Below, in pieces: positions 35,344-48,426 of a DNA stretch of 64,000 nt; the stretch's first letter is position 1; each line of letters begins with the position of its first letter. This DNA comes from Mycolicibacter virginiensis. GTDB lineage: Bacteria > Actinomycetota > Actinomycetes > Mycobacteriales > Mycobacteriaceae. The position numbers were made by a program, and so were the translations under genes. The stretch is from positions 372,001 to 436,000 of the forward strand of contig NZ_CP092430.2 in assembly GCF_022374935.2 (NCBI RefSeq). The letters run 5' to 3'. The notes beneath the pieces are model-generated. The model was not told where the DNA came from, made no database searches, and was given only the letters and a program-made list of their open reading frames with translations.

Positions 35344-36258
35344 GTGAGTACGGCGCCGAACGAGCAGGATGACGCCGGGAGCTTGGCCAGCGGAGCCGGC
35401 GTCATGGCCACGGTGCTGGCGGCCGCGCGGGCCGCGGCGGTGTCGCGCGAGCTGATCAACGACCCGTTCGCGGCGCCATTGGTGCATAAGGTCGGCCTCG
35501 AGTTCTGCATTCGGGTGGCCGATGGGGACCTCGACATCAGCCGGCTCGGCAAGGACGGCGGCTTTCCCCGGTTCGCGGAGTTCTCCGCGGCGCGAACCCT
35601 GTTCTTCGACGCGTACTTCACCGATGCCGCCCGCGCGGGCATCCGCCAAGCGGTGATCCTGGGTTCGGGGCTGGACACCCGCGCCTACCGACTGTGGTGG
35701 CCGCCGGAGACCATCGTCTACGAGGTCGATCATCCGCACGTCGTGGACTTCAAGACCGCCACCATGCGGGCCTGGGACGCCATGCCGAGCGTGAATCGTC
35801 GTGCGGTCGGTGTCGACCTACGCGGCGACTGGCCGGCTGCCTTGCGCCGGGTGGGTTTTGACGCCGCCGCGCCCACCGTGTGGGTCATCGAGGGGCTGCT
35901 GGTCTGGTACGTCCCCTCGGACGCCCAGAATCGCCTGCTCGACGGTGTCACCGGACTCAGTGCGCCGGGCAGCCGACTCGCCGCCGATCACGCGGTGCCG
36001 CCGAGCCGGCCGCAGGCTGTGCATCACGAATCACTCGTCGAACGGTGGCGCCGGCGTGGCCTGAGCCTGACCGGTCCCGGTCCGTTCTATTCCGGGGAGC
36101 ACACCGACGTCGTGCGGCATCTCACCGAAAGCGGCTGGGCTACCACGCAATCCGGTATCGCTGATCTGTTCGCGTCGGCCCGACTGCCCCGGCTGTCAGA
36201 CCGTGAGCTCGATGGTGCTCCGGCGGCTATCCGCTATGTTGCGGCCACCCGGCGCTGA
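35344..36258 (+). CDS. TIGR00027-type class I SAM-dependent methyltransferase
   Basis: 304-aa methyltransferase of the expanded mycobacterial Rv0726c-like group. Signature residues: NDPFAAPLV, ARTLFFDAYF, AVILGSGLDTRAYRLWWPP and YEVDHPHVVDFK, then WVIEGLLVWYVPSD. Start GTG 35344 follows GGGGA; an in-frame GTG at 35323 lacks a Shine-Dalgarno. Substrate is unknown; the family includes leucine carboxyl methyltransferase-like folds. Confidence 0.88.
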   Translation: MSTAPNEQDDAGSLASGAGVMATVLAAARAAAVSRELINDPFAAPLVHKVGLEFCIRVADGDLDISRLGKDGGFPRFAEFSAARTLFFDAYFTDAARAGIRQAVILGSGLDTRAYRLWWPPETIVYEVDHPHVVDFKTATMRAWDAMPSVNRRAVGVDLRGDWPAALRRVGFDAAAPTVWVIEGLLVWYVPSDAQNRLLDGVTGLSAPGSRLAADHAVPPSRPQAVHHESLVERWRRRGLSLTGPGPFYSGEHTDVVRHLTESGWATTQSGIADLFASARLPRLSDRELDGAPAAIRYVAATRR

Positions 36259-36268
36259 CCGCCCGACG

Positions 36269-36664
36269 CTATCCGGCCATGAATTCGGCGTAGGCAGAAG
36301 CCAACTCGGGCGGCAGGCCCGTGGTTTGGCATTGCCGTTGCGTCTCGCCGATGGGCGCCAGGATTCCGCGCAGCTCGTAGTACTCCTGGGGGTGAGCAGT
36401 GAAGTAGCTGCGCACGTCGGCGGCGGCTTGCGGTCGCGGCGAGTTGATGGCCTGATTGACCACGGCGTTGGCGCCGGGGTGCGCCGCCAGGTACTGCTGC
36501 GCGGAGCCGGTCACGGAGTTCACGGTGCCCGATACCCCGGCCGGACTGCAGTCCGGTGCGGCAGACGCCGACGGGGCGACGACCAGGGTGGCGGCGGTGG
36601 CGCCCAGTAGTCCGGCGCCGAGGCCAAGTCGGCGAATCATGGTGAAGCCGTGGGCTTTCGACAT
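36269..36664 (-). CDS. Secreted haemophore-like haem-binding protein
   Basis: 131-aa exported protein. The signal peptide ends at ASA (about residue 38). The mature chain begins APDCSPAGVSGTVNSVTG, with a second Cys near ETQRQC, matching the helical mycobacterial haemophore fold (Rv0203 group). It has the QYLAAHPGANAVVNQA and SYFTAHPQEYYELRGI repeats typical of the family. Start ATG 36664 follows GAAGGAA. The leader is about 170 bp if the dyad at 36834-36850 is its operator. Confidence 0.85.
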   Translation of the reverse strand: MSKAHGFTMIRRLGLGAGLLGATAATLVVAPSASAAPDCSPAGVSGTVNSVTGSAQQYLAAHPGANAVVNQAINSPRPQAAADVRSYFTAHPQEYYELRGILAPIGETQRQCQTTGLPPELASAYAEFMAG

Positions 36665-36833
36665 GGATGTTCCTTCCGGGTGGGTGAATGCAATTCCCGT
36701 CCGGAGCCCAAGGTACGCGCGGCTGGAGTGCACGCCGTGTGTCCTGGGGCACCGCCATCAGCGCTCTCGACCATCGTTTCTGGACCTGCCGCATCTTTTG
36801 GCGGCAAATGCTCCACCGGTGCGGAGGAATTGT

Positions 36834-36850
36834 TTAAGGTCCGCTCTTAA
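36834..36850. promoter_or_regulatory. TTAAG-N7-CTTAA dyad upstream of the haemophore gene
   Basis: Perfect 5-bp arms separated by 7 bp in an AT-richer patch, about 170 bp upstream of the start. A binding site is possible; the spacing differs from an IdeR box. Confidence 0.25.
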
Positions 36851-36882
36851 TCTGCGGGATCAGCGCTTATGCGATCGTGACC

Positions 36883-37638
36883 TTAATGTTTGCTCGCACG
36901 GTCGATTGCGGCCTCAGCGGCTTCTTTGATCGGGCCATGCCAGACATCGCCGTGACCGGGTGCCAGGATCTCGGTCTCCAGCAGCGCCAGCGCACTGAGA
37001 CTGCGCAGACAGTCCTCCTGGCTGTGGCTGAACAGCTCCGGCAGCAGCTGCGGTCCGGTGTGCGACAACACCGGATGACCGGTGATCAACGCGTCCCCGC
37101 TGGCCAAAACGCCATCGACCAGATACGAGCAGTGCCCCCGGGTGTGGCCGGGCGTAGGGATGGCGACCGGCTGACCAGGCAGCGTTGCGGCGATCTCGCC
37201 GGTCAGCGCTTGCGCGGACGGAATGCCCTCCCGATTCAGGCCACCGCTGCGCACCACGTGCGCGCTCCACAAAGCCCAGCTCGGCCGCCACAGCCGCGGA
37301 GCCAACGCCAGCGGCGAAACCTGCTCCAGATACTCGCGTTTGGCGTGGCCGACCTCGTCGGCGTGGCAGTACACCGGGGTGCAGTGCGCCTTGGCGAGCC
37401 AGATTGCCGCCCCGAAATGGTCGACGTGGGCATGGGTGAGCAACACCGCTCGCACATCGGCCGGGCGGTAGCCCAGGGCGCCCAGCGACGCCAGCACCTC
37501 GGTGCGATCGCCGGGGTAGCCGGCATCGATCAACATGACTCCGCTGTCATCGGTGACCAGCAGCCAGTTGACGGCTTCGCCGCGGGCCAAGTACACCCGC
37601 TCGGTCACCGGAACGAGCTCCACGAGCTTCTCACCCAT
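36883..37638 (-). CDS. Metallo-beta-lactamase-fold hydrolase (Rv0406c homologue)
   Basis: 251-aa cytoplasmic hydrolase. The metal motif [10 protein letters not shown] (HxHxDH) lies at about residues 66-75. The second His is in PTPGHTRGH, the Asp in ASGDALI and the last His in PGHGDVW, so both Zn sites are complete. Start ATG 37638 has no Shine-Dalgarno. TAAACT lies 8-13 nt upstream on this strand, suggesting a leaderless mRNA. It is divergent from fgd1, as in M. tuberculosis. Substrate not known; glyoxalase II- or lactonase-like activity is possible. Confidence 0.9.
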   Translation of the reverse strand: MGEKLVELVPVTERVYLARGEAVNWLLVTDDSGVMLIDAGYPGDRTEVLASLGALGYRPADVRAVLLTHAHVDHFGAAIWLAKAHCTPVYCHADEVGHAKREYLEQVSPLALAPRLWRPSWALWSAHVVRSGGLNREGIPSAQALTGEIAATLPGQPVAIPTPGHTRGHCSYLVDGVLASGDALITGHPVLSHTGPQLLPELFSHSQEDCLRSLSALALLETEILAPGHGDVWHGPIKEAAEAAIDRASKH

Positions 37639-37681
37639 GCCCGTGAGTTTAGAAAGGCGGCGGGAGAGTAGAAAAGGTGGA

Positions 37682-38692
37682 ATGGCGGAACTAAAACTCG
37701 GGTACAAGGCATCGGCAGAGCAGTTCGGACCGCGGGAACTGGTGGAGCTCGGCGTCGCCGCCGAAGCGCATGGCATGGACAGTGCCACCGTCAGCGACCA
37801 CTTCCAGCCCTGGCGGCATGAAGGTGGGCACGCCCCCTTCTCGCTGGCCTGGATGACCGCGGTCGGCGAGCGGACGAGCAAAATCCAGCTGGGGACCTCC
37901 GTGCTGACCCCGACGTTCCGGTACAACCCTGCCGTCATCGCACAGGCTTTCGCGACGATGAGCTGCCTGTATCCGCAGCGGATCTTCCTGGGTGTGGGCA
38001 CCGGCGAGGCTTTGAACGAGATCGCCACCGGTTTCACCGGCGAGTGGCCCGAGTTCAAGGAGCGGTTCGGGCGGCTGCGTGAATCGGTGCGGCTGATGCG
38101 TGAGCTGTGGCGCGGCGACCGAGTGGACTTTGACGGCGACTACTACAAACTCAAGGGCGCCTCGATCTACGACGTGCCGGAGTCGGGCGTGCCGGTCTAC
38201 ATCGCGGCCGGCGGGCCGGCGGTGGCGAAGTACGCCGGGCGCGTCGGTGACGGTTTCATCTGCACCTCCGGCAAGGGCGAGGAGCTCTACACCGAGAAGC
38301 TGATGCCGGCGGTGTTGGAAGGTGCGGCCGCCGCGGAGCGAGACGCCGCCGCGATCGACAAGATGATCGAGATCAAGATCTCCTATGACCCGGATCCCGA
38401 CCTGGCGCTGAACAACACCCGATTCTGGGCGCCGTTGTCATTGACCGCCGAGCAGAAGCACTCCATCGACGATCCGATCGAGATGGAGAAGGCCGCCGAC
38501 GCGCTGCCGATCGAGCAGATCGCCAAACGCTGGATCGTCGCCTCGGACCCGGACGAGGCGGTGGAGAAGGTCGGCGAGTACGTGCAGTGGGGCCTGAACC
38601 ACCTGGTGTTCCACGCACCCGGCCACGACCAGCGCCGTTTCCTGGAGCTGTTCAAGACCGACCTGGAGCCGCGGCTGCGCCGGCTGGGCTGA
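37682..38692 (+). CDS. fgd1: F420-dependent glucose-6-phosphate dehydrogenase
   Basis: 336-aa enzyme oxidising glucose 6-phosphate to 6-phosphogluconolactone while reducing coenzyme F420. The resulting F420H2 is used by many mycobacterial reductases, and the enzyme is needed for activation of nitroimidazole prodrugs. It has a luciferase-like TIM barrel: [43 protein letters not shown]. Length equals the M. tuberculosis enzyme. ATG 37682 has a weak RBS. In M. tuberculosis pta and ackA follow; here they are absent. Confidence 0.97.
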   Translation: MAELKLGYKASAEQFGPRELVELGVAAEAHGMDSATVSDHFQPWRHEGGHAPFSLAWMTAVGERTSKIQLGTSVLTPTFRYNPAVIAQAFATMSCLYPQRIFLGVGTGEALNEIATGFTGEWPEFKERFGRLRESVRLMRELWRGDRVDFDGDYYKLKGASIYDVPESGVPVYIAAGGPAVAKYAGRVGDGFICTSGKGEELYTEKLMPAVLEGAAAAERDAAAIDKMIEIKISYDPDPDLALNNTRFWAPLSLTAEQKHSIDDPIEMEKAADALPIEQIAKRWIVASDPDEAVEKVGEYVQWGLNHLVFHAPGHDQRRFLELFKTDLEPRLRRLG

Positions 38693-38709
38693 GCCGCCTC
38701 AGGGGCGGG

Positions 38710-39150
38710 TCAGGCGTAGCCGCAACCGGGGTCGGGCGCATCCTCGAAGAGCGGCGCGCCGACCGGCAACAGGTACACGGCCTGCAACACCACCGGGGTC
38801 GATCCCAGATTGCGGCCGATGTGCGCGTGCTCGGGGCCGCCGGGTTCGGTCATCGGATCGCCGGGTCTGTAGATACCGTCAAGACTGCAGTCGGCGCGAT
38901 TGTGGGTCAAGGTGCCCTGTCGCACGACGCCGAACACGGTGCCGTCGTGCCAATGCCAGCCGGTGCTGCCTCCAGGTTCGATGGTGATCTCGCGGAGGAA
39001 GTAGTCCCGTCCGTCTACCGCGGTCTGCGACAGGGTCACCCCGTTGGTCTGGTCGCTCGGCGTCGCGGTCGCCGGCGGCGCCACGGCTGGCGTCAGGGCG
39101 AACGCCACCGCCACCGATAGCGCCGAAGTTCCCCGAAGCCAGCTGGTCAT
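38710..39150 (-). CDS. Secreted cupin-domain protein
   Basis: 146-aa exported protein. The signal peptide is about residues 1-31 (cut after ATA). The cupin barrel has metal ligands in GWHWHDGTVFGVVRQGT and the second motif GGPEHAHIGRN. Cysteines at about 101 and 143 could pair outside the cell. No enzymatic activity can be assigned; it could bind a sugar, metal or small ligand. It occupies the site where pta-ackA lie in M. tuberculosis, in the same orientation as pknG. Confidence 0.82.
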   Translation of the reverse strand: MTSWLRGTSALSVAVAFALTPAVAPPATATPSDQTNGVTLSQTAVDGRDYFLREITIEPGGSTGWHWHDGTVFGVVRQGTLTHNRADCSLDGIYRPGDPMTEPGGPEHAHIGRNLGSTPVVLQAVYLLPVGAPLFEDAPDPGCGYA

Positions 39151-39163
39151 GCGGACACCGAAT

Positions 39164-42767
<3,604 letters not shown>

Positions 42768-42771
<4 letters not shown>

Positions 42772-44087
42772 CTGTACTCGTTCAGTCGAGGCCACAACCC
42801 GAGCGCGACCGCGATCGCGGCACCCATGCTGAGTACCGCGCCCCCAACCGGGGCCACCGACAGTACCCGGCGGGCGTTGAGGACGTCACCGCGCAGCTGA
42901 TTGCGACTGTGCTGCAGCGCCTTGTCCAGTGCCGCGTCCAACTGGTCGAACGCCGGTGTTGAGTCGTCGCCGCTGCCGCCTAGCGCGACCTGGGTGGCCG
43001 CCCGATAGTTGCCGACGCTGATGTAGGCGTTCATCCGGTCATTGGCCTGTCGCCACCGGGCCAGCAGCTGCCCGGCGTTGGCCAGGTCGGCCTTGTCCAC
43101 CGCGTCGCCGCGCTCCAAGTACTCCTGCAGCTGCTCCTGCATGGTGTCGATGCGCTGGTAGAAGGTCTGCTTGCGGGTCTCCTCGTCGCCGCGCCGGATC
43201 AGCGACAGGGTTTCGTCGGCACGCGCCTGCTGTGCGGTGATCGCCAGATTGGTGATCTCCTTGAGCGACTCGGCACCGGTGTCCTTGGCGGTGCGGCTGC
43301 CCGCGGTGGAGATCACCAGCACCGTTCCGACCCAGATGATCATCAGCAGAATCGCCAGGCCGCCGGCGACCAACCCGGGATTGATCCGGCGTCTGGTGTG
43401 CCGGGCCAGCCAGCGGTGTGCAAACGCGCCGAACAGCACGGTGGCCGCCACCACCAGGATCACTGGGGCCGGCACCCTCGTCGACGCCGTGGTCTGCACG
43501 TCCACGGTCGCCGAAGTGGCCTGGTATAGGCGCTGGGCGTCGGGAAGGATGGTGTGCTGCATCAGCTCGGAGGCTTCCGACAGGTATGACGAGCCGACCG
43601 GATCGCCCGAGCGGTTATTGGTCCGGGCCGTCTCGATCAGCCCGGTGTAGACGGCCAGCTGTGCATTGATTCGCCCCAGTAGTTGCAGTAGCGGCTCGTC
43701 GTCCAGCCCGCCGGATGCCCTGGTCACCGCCACCGCGGCGGCGGTGATGGCCTGTTCGTAGCGTTCCCGCACCGCCCGCGGCTCGCCCTGGGCGATGAAC
43801 GCGGTGGCTGCTGCCGCGTCGGCCACCGACAGTGTGGTGTAGAGCTGCCCGGCGGCATACGCCAACGGCTCGGTGTGGTCGAGCACCGTGGTCAGGGTGT
43901 TCTGCCGATTGTTGATCGTGGTGGCGGTGGCGAAGGCGCTGATGCCGCCGAGGGCGGCGAGGATGAGTCCGATGGCCAGAATGCGGCCGGGGGTGGTGGT
44001 GAAGAACCACCAGCGGGGTCTGGCCGGTTCGGTCGGCGACCGTAACCCCGCCGGCTCGGTTGACGGGTGCGCCAACTCAACGGTCAC
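42768..44087 (-). CDS. glnX: Membrane signalling protein GlnX (Rv0412c homologue)
   Basis: 439-aa integral membrane protein with four transmembrane segments (about 34-54, 208-225, 245-265 and near the C-terminus, ending WPRLNEYR). It has two periplasmic helical domains like four-helix sensory modules. The family is known as the link between GlnH in the periplasm and PknG in the cytoplasm. Start GTG 44087. First gene of the glnX-glnH-pknG operon; all junctions overlap, so the genes are tightly coupled. Confidence 0.92.
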
Positions 44088-44252
44088 GTCTGTTCAGGCT
44101 CCATCCCTGCGGCTGATCGCGGCACCAACGATAATAAAGGGATTCTAAGAGTGAGAGCGGTGTCTGCGTGGCCTCTCGCGCCGGTTGTTGTCGAAAACGT
44201 CGCGTGATCTCGCCAGAACCGAGACCTTGCCCGTCCCGATACGCTTCCAAGC

Positions 44253-44714
44253 GTGCGTGGTGACGGCGATGGGTGGGCGTTTTCCGATACCGGCGTCCGC
44301 TTCTGGGGCCGGCACGGTGCGGCGGGGCTGCTACTGCGGGCTCCGCGCCCCGATGGCGCCCGCACCGTACTGCTGCAACATCGCGCCTGGTGGAGTCATC
44401 AGGGCGGCACCTGGGCGCTGCCCGGCGGTGCCCGCGACAGCCACGAGACCGCTGAAGAGGCGGCGATCCGTGAGGCGCAGGAGGAGGCCGGTCTGCCCGC
44501 CGATCGGATCGTCGTGCGTGCGGCGGTGGTGACCGCGTCGGCCAGCGGCACCAGCTGGACCTACACGACCGTGGTCGCCGACGCCGAGGAGTTGCTTCCG
44601 GTGGTGCCCAACGGAGAGAGCACCGAGTTGCGGTGGGTCGACGAACACGACGTCGCCGGGCTGCCGTTGCACCCGGGTTTCGCCGCCAGCTGGGAGTTGC
44701 TGCGCGGCTTTTGA
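44253..44714 (+). CDS. mutT3: NUDIX hydrolase MutT3
   Basis: 153-aa NUDIX protein. The family hydrolyses oxidised purine nucleotides or related diphosphates. The NUDIX box GGARDSHETAEEAAIREAQEEAGL matches G-x5-E-x7-REUxEExGU fully (shown in part; residues about 51-74). It is shorter than the M. tuberculosis protein as I remember it, lacking an extension after PGFAASWELLR. GTG 44253 lies 7 nt after TACGCT (44240-44245), so the mRNA is probably leaderless. Divergent from glnX. Confidence 0.88.
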   Translation: MRGDGDGWAFSDTGVRFWGRHGAAGLLLRAPRPDGARTVLLQHRAWWSHQGGTWALPGGARDSHETAEEAAIREAQEEAGLPADRIVVRAAVVTASASGTSWTYTTVVADAEELLPVVPNGESTELRWVDEHDVAGLPLHPGFAASWELLRGF

Positions 44715-44730
44715 CGCCGGCGAAATACGC

Positions 44731-44786
44731 CGAGTGTGCGGTTTGGGGGGCTCAACGGCCGTTTTGGGTCCCAAAACGCACACTCG
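44731..44786. terminator. CGAGTGTG-arm inverted repeat between mutT3 and thiE
   Basis: 17-bp arms 44731-44747 and 44770-44786 pair with one mismatch. A nested 8-bp hairpin, GTTTTGGG/CCCAAAAC (44761-44777), offers an alternative fold. It lies between convergent genes, so it may terminate both. Confidence 0.82.
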
Positions 44787-44800
44787 ATGGGAAGCGGACG

Positions 44801-45478
44801 TCACCGGGAGCCAACCCCGGCCCGCAGCGCCGCCGCCGCGGCCCGCGGATCCTCGGCAGCGGTGATCGCCCGCACCACCACCACCCGGCCGGCGCCGGCC
44901 TGCACCACCTGCGGCAACCGCTCGATATCGATACCGCCAATGGCGAACCACGGCTTGGTCTGGCCTGTGTCGGCGGCGAATCGCACCAGCTCCAGGCCCG
45001 GTGCAGTCCGGCCTGGCTTGGTCGGGGTGGGCCAGCACGGCCCGGTGCAGAAGTAGTCGACCGGCTCGGCCAGGGCCGCACTGACCTGATCGCGGTCATG
45101 GGTCGACCGGCCGATCAGTACCTCGGGCCCGATGACCTCGCGCGCCGCCGGCAGCGGCAGGTCGTCCTGGCCCAGGTGCAGCACGTCGGCACCGGCGGCT
45201 CGGGCGATGTCGGCGCGGTCATTGACCGCCAGCAGCGCCCCGTGCCGCCGCGCGGCGTCGGCCAGGATCTCCAGCGCCGCCAGTTCGCCGCGGGCCTCCA
45301 GCGGCCCGAACCGCTGCTCGCCCACTGAACCCTTGTCGCGCAGTTGGACGATGTCGACCCCACCGGCCAGCGCGGCGTCGGCAAACTCGGCCAGGTCACC
45401 GCGTTCCCGGCGGGCATCGGTGCACAGGTAGAGCCGGGCATCAGCGAGTCGGGCGAGACGGTCGGAGCGTTTGTGCAC
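44801..45478 (-). CDS. thiE: Thiamine-phosphate synthase
   Basis: 225-aa TIM-barrel enzyme joining HMP-PP and THZ-P to give thiamine phosphate. Motifs: [38 protein letters not shown] and [15 protein letters not shown] 45478 start. It is divergent from thiO over 61 bp, as in M. tuberculosis, so both biosynthetic branches share one control region. No TPP aptamer is seen there. Confidence 0.95.
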   Translation of the reverse strand: MHKRSDRLARLADARLYLCTDARRERGDLAEFADAALAGGVDIVQLRDKGSVGEQRFGPLEARGELAALEILADAARRHGALLAVNDRADIARAAGADVLHLGQDDLPLPAAREVIGPEVLIGRSTHDRDQVSAALAEPVDYFCTGPCWPTPTKPGRTAPGLELVRFAADTGQTKPWFAIGGIDIERLPQVVQAGAGRVVVVRAITAAEDPRAAAAALRAGVGSR

Positions 45479-45539
45479 ACCGAGACGCTAGCGGCTAGCT
45501 TGGTGTGTTGACACGCGAGCAGGTGGAAGGGAGCAGCAC

Positions 45540-46609
45540 ATGCCCGGGCCCTCGCTCGGTTCGCTGGCCGTGATCGGCGGCGGCGTCATCGGGCTGTCGG
45601 TGGCGCGGCAGGCCGCCCGGGCCGGCTGGACGGTGCGGGTGCACTGCACCGGCGAACCCGGCCGTTCAGCGAGGCTCGACGCAGGAGAGGCGAAGCTGGG
45701 ACCGCCGTATCAACCCGGCGCCTCCTGGGTGGCCGGCGGCATGCTGGCCCCACACAGTGAGGGATGGCCAGGCGAAGACCGGCACCTGCGGCTGGGATTG
45801 CGCTCCCTTGAACTGTGGCACGACTTCCTCGACGGGCTGCCGGCCCAGGTTGTCACCGCGCGCGAATCGCTGGTGGTGGCCGCCGACCGCGCCGACGTCG
45901 CCGACCTGCGCACCGTCGCCGACTGGCTGTCCGCGCAGGGCCACCCGGTGATCTGGGAGTCCGCCGCCCGGGACATCGAACCCCTGCTGGCCGGCAGCAT
46001 TCGGCACGGTTTCCGGGCCCCCACCGAATTGGCGGTGGACAACCGCGCGGTGGTCACCGCCCTGGTGGACGCTTGCGAGGAACTCGGTGTCAGTTGGGCC
46101 CCGCCGGTGAAGGATCTCGCCGAGGTGGCCGCCGACGATGCCGTGGTGATCGCCAACGGCATCGACGCCCCGGCACTGTGGCCCGGCTTGGCGATCCGGC
46201 CGGTCAAGGGGGAGGTGTTGCGGCTGCGCTGGCGCAAGGGCTGCCTGCCGCCCCCGCAGCGGGTGATCCGGGCCCGGGTGCACGGTCGCGCGGTCTACCT
46301 GGTGCCGCGTCCCGACGGTGTGGTCGTGGGGGCCACGCAGTACGAGCACGGCCGGGACACCGCGCCGGCGGTCTCTGGGGTGCGTGACCTGCTCGACGAC
46401 GCCTGCACGCTGGTTCCGGCACTGGGGGAATACGAGCTGGCCGAATGCGCCGCGGGCCTGCGGCCGATGACGCCGGACAACCTGCCGCTGGTGCATCGTC
46501 TCGACGACCGGACCTATGTCGCTGCCGGGCATGGCCGCAACGGGTTCCTGCTGGCGCCGTGGACTGCCGAACAGGTTGTGTCCGAACTACTTCCGGTTGG
46601 AGTGCAGCA

Positions 46610-46613
<4 letters not shown>
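45540..46613 (+). CDS. thiO: Glycine oxidase ThiO
   Basis: 357-aa FAD amine oxidase that makes iminoglycine for the thiazole of thiamine. The FAD motif is VIGGGVIGLSVA (residues 10-21), then GASWVAGGMLAPHSE and the C-terminal GLRPMTPDNLPL and GHGRNGFLLAPW. Residues about 42-58 (RSARLDAGEAKLGPPYQ) are an in-frame family A repeat in inverse orientation. It splits the usual link between beta-2 and the ASWVAGG motif. The start follows GGAAGGGAG. ATGA overlap with thiS. Confidence 0.94.
45663..45710 (-). repeat. Inverse family A repeat inside thiO
   Basis: Read on the minus strand, this segment matches the 57-bp unit at 8181-8350 over about 48 bases (CCCAGCTTCGCCTCTCC ... TCGAGCCTCGCTGAACGG). It encodes a different, also open, peptide in thiO because it is inserted in reverse. 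Confidence 0.9.
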
Positions 46614-47561
<948 letters not shown>

Positions 47562-47565
47562 TGCG

Positions 47566-47627
47566 CGCCGAGTGTGAACATCGCGACGCCTCGGCGGCGT
47601 GCCGCGTCGCCAGATTCACACTCGGCG
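47566..47627. terminator. CGAGTGTG-arm hairpin downstream of thiG
   Basis: Perfect 13-bp arms CGCCGAGTGTGAA (47566-47578) and TTCACACTCGGCG (47615-47627). A nested GCGACGC/GCGTCGC stem (47583-47589/47604-47610) makes a long rod. It ends 13 bp before the next start. Confidence 0.8.
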
Positions 47628-47640
47628 GAAGTGGCCGGTC

Positions 47641-48399
47641 GTGAATCGCTATGTCGCCCTCGGTAGTTCGATGGCGGCGGGTCCCGGAATCCGGCCTCGT
47701 GTCGCAGGCGCTCCGCGGGCGTCGGGCCGCTCGGCGCACAACTACCCGCACCTGGTCGCTCACGCGTTGAACCTCGATCTGGTTGATGTCACGTTCTCCG
47801 GCGCGACGACCGCCCACCTGCTCAGCGAACGCCAACACGGTGTGCCGCCGCAGATCGACGCCCTCGACGGCTCGGAATCCCTGGTGACCATCACCATCGG
47901 CGGCAACGACGTCGGCTACGTGCCGCTGCTGATGGCCGCGACTCTGCCCGGGATCTTTCGGCGGCTGCCCGCCGTCGCCGCCCTGCTGGACCCTGGGCAG
48001 CGCGAGCAGGCACTGGGCGAGGTCGAAGCAGCGCTGCGGGCCGTCGGCGCCGCGGTGCGGGACCGCGCACCGCAGGCCCGGGTGTTCTTCGTCGACTATC
48101 TGACCCTGCTGCCTCCGGCCGAGGTCCGGGCCGGGCGGTTACCGCAGGAGGTGGTGACCCTGGCCCGTCACGTCGCCGACGAGTTGGAGCGCCACACCGC
48201 CGCGGCGGCCGCCGCCACCGGCAGTGAGCTCGTCCGCGCCGGCGATGCCAGCCGGGAGCACCATCCCTGGTCGGCGCGGCCCTGGACGGTGGGAGCCGGT
48301 GTGCCGCTGCCGTGGCGCCCATGGCCCTTTCATCCCAACGCCGCCGGCATGGCCGCGGTCGCGGAGTTGGTCGCCGTGCAGTGGGGCGGCCGGGCCTGA
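47641..48399 (+). CDS. SGNH/GDSL-type esterase-lipase
   Basis: 252-aa hydrolase. Block I is YVALGSSMAAGPG (nucleophile Ser, residue about 9), block III IGGNDVGYVP, and block V the D/P-x-H in WPFHPNAAG. No signal peptide, so the acyl substrate is probably cytoplasmic or membrane-associated. GTG 47641 start is supported by GGAAG near 47627. Located between thiG and lpqL, where M. tuberculosis has no gene. Confidence 0.85.
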   Translation: MNRYVALGSSMAAGPGIRPRVAGAPRASGRSAHNYPHLVAHALNLDLVDVTFSGATTAHLLSERQHGVPPQIDALDGSESLVTITIGGNDVGYVPLLMAATLPGIFRRLPAVAALLDPGQREQALGEVEAALRAVGAAVRDRAPQARVFFVDYLTLLPPAEVRAGRLPQEVVTLARHVADELERHTAAAAAATGSELVRAGDASREHHPWSARPWTVGAGVPLPWRPWPFHPNAAGMAAVAELVAVQWGGRA

Positions 48400-48426
48400 C
48401 TTCGCATCGGCTGCCTACCCACTAAC

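Noticed and set aside
45479..45539. TPP riboswitch between thiE and thiO
   Set aside because: The CTGAGA and CGAACCTGA consensus blocks are missing in this 61-bp gap.
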